A stretch of 64,000 nucleotides of DNA. Origin: Aphanothece cf. minutissima CCALA 015 (GTDB taxonomy: Bacteria; Cyanobacteriota; Cyanobacteriia; PCC-6307; Cyanobiaceae). The notes beneath the pieces were generated by a model. It saw only the letters and a program-made list of their open reading frames with translations, had not been told where the DNA came from and did not search any database. Below are positions 56,841 through 64,000 of the stretch, piece by piece (the first letter of the stretch is position 1; every line of letters starts with the position of its first letter). The position numbers were made by a program, and so were the translations under genes. The stretch spans positions 1 through 64,000 of the forward strand of contig PVWP01000008.1 in the NCBI GenBank assembly GCA_003003925.1. Direction: 5' to 3'.

Positions 56841-57919
56841 GCGGCACCTCCGGCGGCGGCATCGGGCGCGGCGGGATCCCGCAGCAGTTCGGCGATCTGG
56901 ATGGCGTTGAGGGCGGCACCCTTGCGGATCTGGTCACCGCAGAGCCAGAGCTCCAGGGCGCAGGGATCGCTGAGGTCCTGGCGGATGCGGCCCACGGCCA
57001 CCGGATCCCGACCGGTGACGTCGGTGGGCATGGGGAAGCGATTGGTCTCGAAGTTCTCGATCAGCTCGACCCCGGGGGCGGCCGCCAGCAGCTCGCGGGC
57101 CTCCGCCACGGGGAAGGGCTCCTCGAACGCGATGTTGACGGCCTCGGAGTGGGCCCGCAGGACCGGCACCCGCACGCAGGTGGCCGTCAGGCGCAGTTCG
57201 GGCAGACCCATGATCTTGCGGGTCTCGTGGAGCATCTTGAGTTCCTCCTCGCAGTAGCCGTTCGGCTGCAGGGGCGAGTTGTGCAGGAAGAGGTTGAAGG
57301 CCAGCGAATGGGGCAGCACCGCGCTCACCGGCTCACCCCCGTCCAGCACCGTGCGGCTCAGGTCGCGCAGTTCCTCCATGGCCCGGGCCCCGGCGCCGCT
57401 GGCCGACTGGTAGGTGCTGACCACCACGCGGCGGAGCGGCCGTCGGGCCGCCAGGGGGGCCAGGGCCAGGGTCAGCAGGATGGTGGTGCAGTTGGGATTG
57501 GCGATGATCCCGCTGTGGGAGAAGGCGGCCTGGGGGTTGACCTCGGGCACCACCAGGGGCACGGCCGGATCCATCCGGAAGGCACTGGAGTTGTCGATCA
57601 CCACCGCTCCAGCGGCCACGGCCACCGGCGCCCACTGCCGGGAGACCGAACCGCCGGCCGAGGCCAGCACCAGGTCGATGCCCTCGAAGGCGTCGGCGCC
57701 GACGGGCTGGACCTGCAGCCGCTCACCCTGCCAGTCCAGGTCCTGGCCCGCCGACCGCGGCGAGGCCAGCGGCCGCAGCTCCGCCACCGGAAAGCCCCGC
57801 TCCTGGAGAAGCACCAGGAGTTCCTGGCCCACGGCTCCGGTGGCGCCGAGGATGGCGATGCGCAACGGCCGTGAAGGCAGGTGGCGAGGAGGGGAGGGAA
57901 GGGTCGCTGAGACGGTCAA
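56837..57919 (-). CDS. asd: aspartate-semialdehyde dehydrogenase
   Basis: Reduces aspartyl phosphate to aspartate semialdehyde, supplying DapA. The 360 residues have the NADP-binding [56 protein letters not shown], the catalytic Cys in [15 protein letters not shown], and [35 protein letters not shown] supplies the later active-site His. The start is uncertain: a TTG at 57919 gives 19 extra residues before the first strand, and another TTG lies directly before RIAILG. No ATG is available. Confidence 0.93.
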   Translation of the reverse strand: MTVSATLPSPPRHLPSRPLRIAILGATGAVGQELLVLLQERGFPVAELRPLASPRSAGQDLDWQGERLQVQPVGADAFEGIDLVLASAGGSVSRQWAPVAVAAGAVVIDNSSAFRMDPAVPLVVPEVNPQAAFSHSGIIANPNCTTILLTLALAPLAARRPLRRVVVSTYQSASGAGARAMEELRDLSRTVLDGGEPVSAVLPHSLAFNLFLHNSPLQPNGYCEEELKMLHETRKIMGLPELRLTATCVRVPVLRAHSEAVNIAFEEPFPVAEARELLAAAPGVELIENFETNRFPMPTDVTGRDPVAVGRIRQDLSDPCALELWLCGDQIRKGAALNAIQIAELLRDPAAPDAAAGGAA

Positions 57920-58188
57920 CGGGGGGAAACGGGACAGGTGGCGGGGCAGGAGCGGGCCTGCTGACTGGAGACGGGGCCCGGAGGGAAACCCTGGGAAGGG
58001 ATCGTGGAACGGATGGGGCTGGAGGCTCCAGGAACGGGAGCCTGAGACAAAACCTCCAGCCTGGGGGCCGGACGGAACTCTTCAGTTGGAGATATAGGCG
58101 CGCCAGTGCGTCGATCGCACAATACGTGGCGGAGGCCCGGAACGGCCAGTTTCTAGGATGGGGGGCTGCCCCGAGCGAGCCCCGTTTC
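57920..58188. other. divergent intergenic region between asd and tig
   Basis: These 269 bases hold the promoters of asd (minus) and tig (plus). A TAGGAT near the tig end is listed separately. The middle is purine-rich on the plus strand (GGGGAAACGGGACAGG-like runs). No RNA gene was recognised. Confidence 0.4.
58154..58159 (+). promoter_or_regulatory. possible -10 element of tig
   Basis: TAGGAT lies 29 bases before the tig ATG at 58189. Pattern only. Confidence 0.4.
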
Positions 58189-59643
58189 ATGAGCCCTGCC
58201 GCCAGCACCGAAGCCAACCTCCGGGTGAGCACCTCCCCGCGCCCCGGAAGCCGTCTGGCGGTGGAGGTCGCCGTGCCTGCGGGGCGCAGCCAGAAGAGCT
58301 ACGAGGCCGCCCTCGAGAAGCTGAGCCGCAGCGTCAAGCTGCCCGGCTTCCGCAAGGGACGGGTGCCCCGGCCGGTGCTCCTGCAGCAGATCGGCCCGCT
58401 GCGGATCCGCGCCACCGCCCTCGAGGACCTGGTCGATGCGGTCGTGCGGGAGGCGATGCAGCAGGAGGCCATCGAGGCCATCGGCCGGCCCGAACTCAGC
58501 GAAGCCTTCGAGCAGGTGCTGGAGCGCTTCACGCCCGGGGAGGAGCTCACCATCACCCTGGAGATGGACGTGGAGCCCACCCCCATCCTGCGCAGCACCA
58601 AGGGCTTCAAGGCCGAGGCGGAGCCCGTCCCCTTCGACCCGGCCCGGGTCGACGAACTGATCGAGCAGTCGCGCCGCCAGCTGGCCACCCTGGTGCCGGT
58701 GGAGGACCGGCCCGCCGCCGAGGGTGACGTGGCCCAGATCGCCTTCCGCGGCACCTTCGTCGACACCGGCGAGGCCATCGAGGGCGGCAGCAGCGACGGG
58801 ATGGAAGTGGAGCTGGAGGAGGGCCGCATGATCCCCGGCTTCGTGGCCGGCATCATCGGCATGGCCGTCGGGGACAGCCGCGACGTCTCCTGCCGCTTCC
58901 CCGACAGCTACCCCCAGGAGACGGCGGCGGGCCGGGAGGCCCTCTTCGCCATCACCCTGCTGGAACTGAAGACCCGGGAGCTGCCGGCCCTCGACGACGC
59001 CTTCGCCCAGCAGGCCAGCGACAAGCCGACCCTCGCCGAGCTGCGCGCCGACCTGGAGAAGCGCCTGCGGGAGGACGCCGAGCGCCGCCATCGCGCCAAC
59101 CGCCATGAGGCCCTGCTGGCGGTCCTGGTGGAGGAGCTGGAGGTGGAGCTGCCCGAGACCCTCATCCAGCAGGAGGTGCGCAACCTGATCGAACAGACCG
59201 CCGGTCAGATCTCCCAGCAAGGCATGGACGTCAAGAAGCTGTTCACCCCCGACCTGGTGCGCAGCCTCATGGACACCTCCCGGCCCGAGGCCGAGCAGCG
59301 GCTGCGGCGCAGCCTGGCGCTCAAGGCCCTGGCCGCGGCCGAGAAGATCGACGTAGCCGCCGCCGACCTGGAGGCCAGGCTGGCCGAGATCCGCAAGGGC
59401 CTGAGCGACAGTGCCGCCATCGACCCGGAGCGGCTGCGGCTGGCGGTGGCCGAGGACCTGCTGAAGGAGAAGCTGCTGGAGTGGCTCGAGGCCAACAGCA
59501 CCATCACCGACAAGGCCCCGGCCGCGGACGAGCCCGAGGCGGCGCCGGCCACCAGCGAACAGCCGCCAAAGCCGGCCAGGGCCGCCAAGGCGAAGAAGGC
59601 CGCCGCGGGAGCCGAGGCCCGGGAGGACGACGCCCAGCCATAG
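58189..59643 (+). CDS. tig: trigger factor
   Basis: Ribosome-bound chaperone and peptidyl-prolyl isomerase. The 484 residues contain the ribosome-docking region with the signature [19 protein letters not shown], a PPIase (FKBP-type) domain ([48 protein letters not shown]), and the C-terminal helical chaperone arms. A Pro/Ala/Lys-rich tail follows ([24 protein letters not shown]). The ATG at 58189 was preferred to a longer frame that reaches 57871 and overlaps asd. It begins the tig-clpP-clpX run. Confidence 0.95.
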   Translation: MSPAASTEANLRVSTSPRPGSRLAVEVAVPAGRSQKSYEAALEKLSRSVKLPGFRKGRVPRPVLLQQIGPLRIRATALEDLVDAVVREAMQQEAIEAIGRPELSEAFEQVLERFTPGEELTITLEMDVEPTPILRSTKGFKAEAEPVPFDPARVDELIEQSRRQLATLVPVEDRPAAEGDVAQIAFRGTFVDTGEAIEGGSSDGMEVELEEGRMIPGFVAGIIGMAVGDSRDVSCRFPDSYPQETAAGREALFAITLLELKTRELPALDDAFAQQASDKPTLAELRADLEKRLREDAERRHRANRHEALLAVLVEELEVELPETLIQQEVRNLIEQTAGQISQQGMDVKKLFTPDLVRSLMDTSRPEAEQRLRRSLALKALAAAEKIDVAAADLEARLAEIRKGLSDSAAIDPERLRLAVAEDLLKEKLLEWLEANSTITDKAPAADEPEAAPATSEQPPKPARAAKAKKAAAGAEAREDDAQP

Positions 59644-59679
59644 ATTGAGGCCACTCCCCCCGTCCGCCAGCGAAACCGC

Positions 59680-60426
59680 GTGATCGACGCCCGACCGCCC
59701 CTGATCCCCGACGGGCTGCCCGCCGCCCTGGCGGGCCCGTCGGGGGCTCGGCCCCACCCCGTGAACAACCTCTGGCAGGGGCCGATGCCCTGGAACGGCC
59801 TGGGGGACTGGATGCCCTCGGCGGCTCCGGGGGTGCTGCCCACCGTGGTGGAGCAATCAGGCCGCGGCGACCGGGCCTTCGACATCTACTCCCGGTTGCT
59901 GCGGGAGCGAATCATCTTCCTCGGCACCGGCATCGATGACCAGGTCGCCGATTCCCTGGTGGCCCAGCTGCTCTTCCTGGAGGCCGAGGACCCCGAGAAG
60001 GACATCCAGATCTACATCAACTCCCCGGGCGGATCGGTGACCTCCGGCCTGGCCATCTACGACACCATGCAGCAGGTGGCGCCGGACGTGGTCACGATCT
60101 GCTACGGGCTGGCCGCCAGCATGGGGGCCTTCCTGCTCACCGGCGGGGCGCCCGGCAAGCGGATGGCCCTCCCCAATGCCCGGATCATGATCCACCAGCC
60201 CCTGGGGGGCGCCCAGGGCCAGGCGGTGGACATCGAGATCCAGGCCCGGGAGATCCTGTTCCTCAAGGACACCCTCAACGGCCTGATGGCGGAACACACC
60301 GGCCAGCCGCTGGACAAGATCGCTGAAGATACGGACAGGGACTACTTCCTTTCCCCGGCGGAGGCGGTTGAATACGGACTCATCGACCGGGTGGTCGATG
60401 ACGCCCCAGCCCCCGTCGTCCCTTAG
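59680..60426 (+). CDS. clpP: ATP-dependent Clp protease proteolytic subunit
   Basis: Serine protease barrel that degrades substrates unfolded by ClpX or ClpC. The catalytic triad is kept: Ser in [16 protein letters not shown], His in [13 protein letters not shown], Asp in EDTDRDYFL. The 248 residues include a 60-residue N-terminal extension before the conserved [26 protein letters not shown]. The GTG at 59680 may be too early; an ATG at 59787 (MPWNGLGDW) is an alternative giving a more usual length. clpX follows on the same strand. Confidence 0.93.
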   Translation: MIDARPPLIPDGLPAALAGPSGARPHPVNNLWQGPMPWNGLGDWMPSAAPGVLPTVVEQSGRGDRAFDIYSRLLRERIIFLGTGIDDQVADSLVAQLLFLEAEDPEKDIQIYINSPGGSVTSGLAIYDTMQQVAPDVVTICYGLAASMGAFLLTGGAPGKRMALPNARIMIHQPLGGAQGQAVDIEIQAREILFLKDTLNGLMAEHTGQPLDKIAEDTDRDYFLSPAEAVEYGLIDRVVDDAPAPVVP

Positions 60427-60569
60427 CGCCTCTGGCCAGGACGTCACCAATCACCGCTCCGAACTTCAGGAACGACTGACAAATCGACGGCTGGGGTCGA
60501 TCCTGGGGGCAGGTCCTGCCTGCCGCCACTCCCAGGGCGACCACCGCCGCTCCCGCCGCCTCCTTGCCG

Positions 60570-61943
60570 ATGGCCAAGTTCGACGCCCATCTGAAGTGCT
60601 CCTTCTGCGGCAAGTCCCAGGAACAGGTGCGCAAGCTGATCGCCGGGCCTGGCGTCTACATCTGCGACGAGTGCATCGATCTCTGCAACGAGATCCTCGA
60701 CGAGGAACTGGTCGAGCACCACGGCCATGGCCCACCGGGCCGGCCCATGGCCGATGGGGGCCGCAAGGCCCCGGCCAAGAAATCGGCCAGGCCGGCCCCC
60801 ACCCTGGCCACCATCCCCAGGCCCCAGGAGATCAAGAGCTTCCTCGACCAGCAGGTGGTGGGCCAGGAGGAGGCCAAGAAGGTGCTGGCCGTGGCTGTCT
60901 ACAACCACTACAAGCGGCTCGCCTGGCAGGGGGACGGCAAGGGCGAGACGGACCAGACGGCCACCCGCCTGCACAAGTCAAACATCCTGCTGATCGGCCC
61001 CACCGGCTGCGGCAAGACCCTCCTGGCCCAGTCCCTGGCGGAGATGCTGGATGTGCCCTTCGCGGTGGCCGATGCCACCACCCTCACCGAGGCGGGCTAC
61101 GTGGGCGAGGACGTGGAGAACATCCTGCTGCGCCTGCTGCAGAAGGCTGATCTGGACGTCGAACAGGCCCAGCGGGGCATCATCTACATCGACGAGATCG
61201 ACAAGATCGCCCGCAAGAGCGAGAACCCCTCGATCACCCGCGACGTCTCCGGTGAGGGGGTGCAGCAGGCCCTGCTGAAGATGCTCGAGGGCACCGTCGC
61301 CAACGTGCCCCCCCAGGGCGGCCGCAAGCACCCCTACCAGGACTGCATCCAGATCGACACCAGCCAGGTGCTGTTCATCTGCGGCGGCGCCTTCGTGGGA
61401 CTGGAGGACCTGGTCCAGAAGCGGATGGGCCGCAACGCGATCGGCTTCCTGCCGGCCGATGGCCGCAGCCGGGTGCGCGCCGGCAAGGAGAAGCAGTCCA
61501 GCGAAGTGATGCGCCATCTCGAACCGGAGGATCTGGTGCGCTACGGCCTGATTCCCGAGTTCATCGGCCGGCTGCCGGTGAGCGCGGTGCTCGAACCCCT
61601 CGACACCAGCGCCCTGGAGGCGATCCTCACCGAACCGCGGGACGCCCTGGTCAAGCAGTTCCAGACGCTGCTGAGCATGGACAACGTGCGGCTCGAGTTC
61701 GAACCGGGGGCCGTCGAGGCCATCGCCGCCGAAGCCCACCGCCGCAAGACCGGAGCCCGGGCCCTGCGGGGCATCGTCGAGGAGCTGATGCTCGACGTGA
61801 TGTACGACCTGCCCTCCCGCCGCGATGTGCAGACCTTCACCATCACCCGGGAGCTGGTGGAGCAGCGCAGCAAGGCCAAGGTGCTGCCGATCAGCGCCGC
61901 CGCCGACCTCGACGGCCACCGGGGCGAACAGGCCACGGCCTGA
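60570..61943 (+). CDS. clpX: ATP-dependent Clp protease ATP-binding subunit ClpX
   Basis: AAA+ unfoldase that feeds proteins to ClpP. The 457 residues open with the zinc-binding domain (CSFCGKSQ and CDECIDLC). The AAA+ module follows, with Walker [20 protein letters not shown], the pore loop [22 protein letters not shown], Walker [20 protein letters not shown] and the IGF-like loop [15 protein letters not shown], then the C-terminal sensor 2 region [25 protein letters not shown]. The ATG at 60570 was chosen; a TTG two codons earlier is possible. The 143 bases before it show no gene. Confidence 0.97.
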   Translation: MAKFDAHLKCSFCGKSQEQVRKLIAGPGVYICDECIDLCNEILDEELVEHHGHGPPGRPMADGGRKAPAKKSARPAPTLATIPRPQEIKSFLDQQVVGQEEAKKVLAVAVYNHYKRLAWQGDGKGETDQTATRLHKSNILLIGPTGCGKTLLAQSLAEMLDVPFAVADATTLTEAGYVGEDVENILLRLLQKADLDVEQAQRGIIYIDEIDKIARKSENPSITRDVSGEGVQQALLKMLEGTVANVPPQGGRKHPYQDCIQIDTSQVLFICGGAFVGLEDLVQKRMGRNAIGFLPADGRSRVRAGKEKQSSEVMRHLEPEDLVRYGLIPEFIGRLPVSAVLEPLDTSALEAILTEPRDALVKQFQTLLSMDNVRLEFEPGAVEAIAAEAHRRKTGARALRGIVEELMLDVMYDLPSRRDVQTFTITRELVEQRSKAKVLPISAAADLDGHRGEQATA

Positions 61944-61952
61944 CACGGGGGC

Positions 61953-62975
61953 GTGCTCAATCAGGCGGTCTACCTCCTCACGGTGGGTGAAGGTTCTGAG
62001 GTCTACGCCGATAGGGCGCTGGTCTCGATTGTGTCGCTGAAGATCACCAACCCCTCCCTCCCCGTCCGCCTGGTCTGTGACAGCGAGAGCGCACGGCGAC
62101 TTCAGGAGAGCGGCCATCGCCTGCCGGGGCTCTGCGACAGCCTCGAGGCGGTGGAGACGCCGGAGGGATCGCTGGTTTACCGCCATCGCTGGATCAAGAC
62201 CCAGCTGCCCCGCTTCCTCGGTGGAGGCGGCATCCACCTCGACACCGACACCCTCGTCCGGGGCTCCCTCACGGCCCTGCCCCAGGGCGACTGGGACTTT
62301 GCTGCCGTTCCCGACTACAACCGCTGGGACATGGCCGAGCATCTCCGGACCCTCCCCCACGTGATCCAGGCCCTGGAGCTGGGCTGGCCGCTGAACCTGA
62401 CGCGGTACTTGAACAGCGGCGTCTTCTGCTGGAAGGACACCCCCGCCGTCCATGCCTTCTTTGCCGCCTGGCATCGTCTCTGGCAGGAGGGGGTGCGGGG
62501 CGGGGGGCTGCTGCAGGATCAGCCCTCCTTCAACGCCACCCTGCAACGCGGCCTGGTGAACCAGGCCACGCTGCCGAACGCCTTCAACACCATGGTCCTG
62601 CCGGCCTGGGACCTCTCCCCGGAGGCCGTGGTCTGGCATTTCTGGTCGGCGGGGGGCTGGAAGGACCACTCCTTCGCCCAGCTGGTGGAGCAGGCGAAGC
62701 ACCTGAGCACGGAGCGGCTGACGGCGAACGTGCGGCGGGCGATCCGCTTTTCGAGGCCATGGCCGAACTCCGGCCGCGGTCTGGCCCGCCTGCTCGACTG
62801 GCGCGGCCACCGCTACGGCGGCTACCGGACGGCGGAGCGGCTCTGGCTCTCCGGGCAGCGGCGGGCCACCCTTCTCCACCTCCTCAGGCGCGTGCAGGGA
62901 GCCGCCAAGCGCAGCGGCCCACCCGGGCGAGCGGCTATCCCCACTCCCGGAGGGAATCCCCGGCCGCACCGGTGA
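61953..62975 (+). CDS. GT-A fold glycosyltransferase-like protein (DxD)
   Basis: A 340-residue protein. It opens NQAVYLLTVGEGSEVYADRALVSIVSL, as nucleotide-diphospho-sugar transferases do. It has an Asp-x-Asp metal site in GGIHLDTDTLVRGSL (D97, D99), and later YLNSGVFCWKD and QDQPSFNATL, which resemble the acceptor and donor sites of GT8-like enzymes. The C-terminal 90 residues are basic. It starts at a GTG ten bases after clpX, so it may be read from the clpX promoter, although its role is unrelated. The substrate is unknown. Confidence 0.68.
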   Translation: MLNQAVYLLTVGEGSEVYADRALVSIVSLKITNPSLPVRLVCDSESARRLQESGHRLPGLCDSLEAVETPEGSLVYRHRWIKTQLPRFLGGGGIHLDTDTLVRGSLTALPQGDWDFAAVPDYNRWDMAEHLRTLPHVIQALELGWPLNLTRYLNSGVFCWKDTPAVHAFFAAWHRLWQEGVRGGGLLQDQPSFNATLQRGLVNQATLPNAFNTMVLPAWDLSPEAVVWHFWSAGGWKDHSFAQLVEQAKHLSTERLTANVRRAIRFSRPWPNSGRGLARLLDWRGHRYGGYRTAERLWLSGQRRATLLHLLRRVQGAAKRSGPPGRAAIPTPGGNPRPHR

Positions 62976-63014
62976 CGCGATGCTGAGCGGAGTCCCCCTG
63001 TTCCGCCCCACGCC

Positions 63015-63752
63015 TTGGCCGCCGCCGACCACCTGCAGGCCCCCCGCCAGCACGGCCTGTTCCTGCACCACGGCATCGACCTGGGGGACGGCACCGTGGC
63101 CCACTACCTGGAGGGCCGGGAAATCCTGCGCAGCCCCCTGCAGGAGTTCAGCCGCGGGGAGTCCGTCAGCGCCGTGACCTATCCGGAGGGGGCCTGCTCG
63201 CCGGTGGGGGTGACCCTGCGGCGGGCCATGGGCCGCATCGGGGAGCAGCGCTACAACCTGCTGTTCAACAACTGCGAGCATTTCGCCCACTGGTGCAAGA
63301 CCGGTCGGCATCGCAGCGCCCAGGTGGAGGACTGGCTGCACACCGGCAGCCTCGGCGCCCTGGCCCTGGGCCAGTTCGTGCCGGCCGCCCTGCTCACCGG
63401 GGCGCGGGTGCTGCTGCGCCAGGGCCAGTCCCTCGCCGAGACCCTGGCCAGCGGCCTCGATCCCGAGCAGCTGGCCCGGGGTCGGGAGCTGGCCCGCCGC
63501 AGCCTGGAGCAGCTCGATGGCCTGCGGCAGCGACTGCAGGAGCGCCTGGAGGAGGAGCTGGCCCGGGCCGAACGGCGCTGGGGCGAAGGGGATCGGGATG
63601 GCAGCCTCGCCACCGGCAGCGACCCCTACGAGCGGCTGCGCCTGGCGGGGCAGAGCCTGGCCGACCAGCTGGCGGCGGTGGAGGAGATGGAGGACCGGCT
63701 GCAGCGCCTGCTGGAGCCGGGGGTGCCTGCCGAGGGCCCGGATCAGTCGTAA
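63015..63752 (+). CDS. LRAT-fold (NlpC/P60 superfamily) protein
   Basis: A 245-residue protein whose first 100 residues match the lecithin:retinol acyltransferase-like fold. It has a catalytic His in LFLHHGIDLGDGTVAHYLEG (H18/H19 and H30) and the hallmark Cys in NNCEHFAHWC (C87). Such proteins are thiol acyltransferases or hydrolases acting on lipids. Residues 130-240 are charged and coiled-coil-like (ARRSLEQLDGLRQRLQERLEEELARAERRW). It starts at a TTG (63015), the only start between an in-frame stop and the fold. Its end overlaps the convergent sulfotransferase-like gene by ten bases. Confidence 0.75.
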   Translation: MAAADHLQAPRQHGLFLHHGIDLGDGTVAHYLEGREILRSPLQEFSRGESVSAVTYPEGACSPVGVTLRRAMGRIGEQRYNLLFNNCEHFAHWCKTGRHRSAQVEDWLHTGSLGALALGQFVPAALLTGARVLLRQGQSLAETLASGLDPEQLARGRELARRSLEQLDGLRQRLQERLEEELARAERRWGEGDRDGSLATGSDPYERLRLAGQSLADQLAAVEEMEDRLQRLLEPGVPAEGPDQS

Positions 63753-64000
63753 CCCAGCGTCGCGAAATCCACCGCCCACAGCTGCCTCACGCGCGCCTCG
63801 GCCTCCGGCTCGAAGGCCTCGCCGGGCGGCAGGTGATCGGTGGCGTTCAGGTGCGGCAGGGTCAGCTGGCAGCCGAGCCGGCGGCTGACGCTCTCGAAGT
63901 CGGCCGCGAGGGTTTCGAAGCGGCCGATGAAGTCCACGATCACTTCGCCGTCGGGACTGCAGACGTAGGAGGTCTGGAACAGGGTCGGGGCCATCGGCAG
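63743..64000 (-). CDS. sulfotransferase family protein (C-terminal part, cut by window edge)
   Basis: At least 85 C-terminal residues of a protein that continues beyond the window. The segment SPDGEVIVDFIGRFETLAADFESVSRRLG, then LPHLNATDHLPPG, and the ending VRQLWAVDFATLGYD are typical of the sulfotransferase family 2 C-terminus, which includes heparan- and chondroitin-type enzymes. The PAPS-binding parts are outside the window. It could sulfate a surface glycan. Confidence 0.72.
   Translation of the reverse strand: MPMAPTLFQTSYVCSPDGEVIVDFIGRFETLAADFESVSRRLGCQLTLPHLNATDHLPPGEAFEPEAEARVRQLWAVDFATLGYD

Noticed and set aside
60978..63779. 933-codon minus-strand frame
   Set aside because: Antisense to clpX and two further genes; no domain.

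Overview
The window is a high-GC, gene-dense chromosome segment from a unicellular picocyanobacterium of the Cyanobium / marine-Synechococcus type. The evidence is a psbZ gene (photosystem II), a group 2 sigma factor, a cobH-like gene, a four-ACT aspartokinase, a Ycf23/DUF561 protein, a SecA without a C-terminal zinc motif, and the runs dapA-asd-tig-clpP-clpX and uvrB / holin-like / ycf23 / tilS / rnj. These runs match the picocyanobacterial order I remember. No ribosomal RNA, IS element, prophage or CRISPR array was found. One tRNA gene, tRNA-Gly(GCC), is present.

Layout. 1-12.7 kb is core housekeeping: sigma factor, mgtE, glutathione peroxidase, gyrB, miaA, infC, a dienelactone-hydrolase-like enzyme, a GntR regulator, cysE, secA, a GNAT protein and tRNA-Gly. 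12.9-34.6 kb is a surface-polysaccharide island. Its left arm (+) holds a priming sugar-phosphate transferase and galE. Its right arm is a long, tightly overlapping minus-strand operon that starts with an ABC-2 exporter (permease, then ATPase with a C-terminal extension) and runs through sugar-modifying enzymes (methyltransferases, 3,5-epimerase, DegT aminotransferase, CmcI-like, GNAT, WbqC, phytanoyl-CoA-dioxygenase-like) to glycosyltransferases. The centre of the island (about 20.2-33 kb) is visibly richer in A+T than its surroundings and contains an 843-base stretch with no intact gene. 34.6-36.9 kb carries psbZ, rfbC, rfbA and ribH, with a second, broken psbZ 3' end just before ribH.

37-64 kb returns to core genes: mutS, cobH-like, a single-ORF antitoxin-toxin fusion, holA, lysC, a metallo-hydrolase/pseudo-receiver/GAF fusion, a sugar-dehydrogenase-like lipoprotein, an EAL protein, mscL, uvrB, a holin-like membrane protein, ycf23, tilS, an Ala/Pro-rich protein, rnj, dapA, asd, tig, clpP and clpX. 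The last 2 kb has accessory genes: a DxD glycosyltransferase-like protein, an LRAT-fold protein and a truncated sulfotransferase.

The best candidate for an unusual system is at 40811-41532. One reading frame joins a complete Phd/YefM-type antitoxin to a complete PIN (VapC-type) toxin. It is preceded by a perfect 17-bp palindrome built from two TGTACA hexamers, the core recognised by YefM/Phd repressors. It contains an in-frame GTG exactly where a free PIN toxin would start, and its stop codon overlaps the start of holA. Second is the psbZ scar at 36910-36972, which records how the region next to the polysaccharide island was rearranged.
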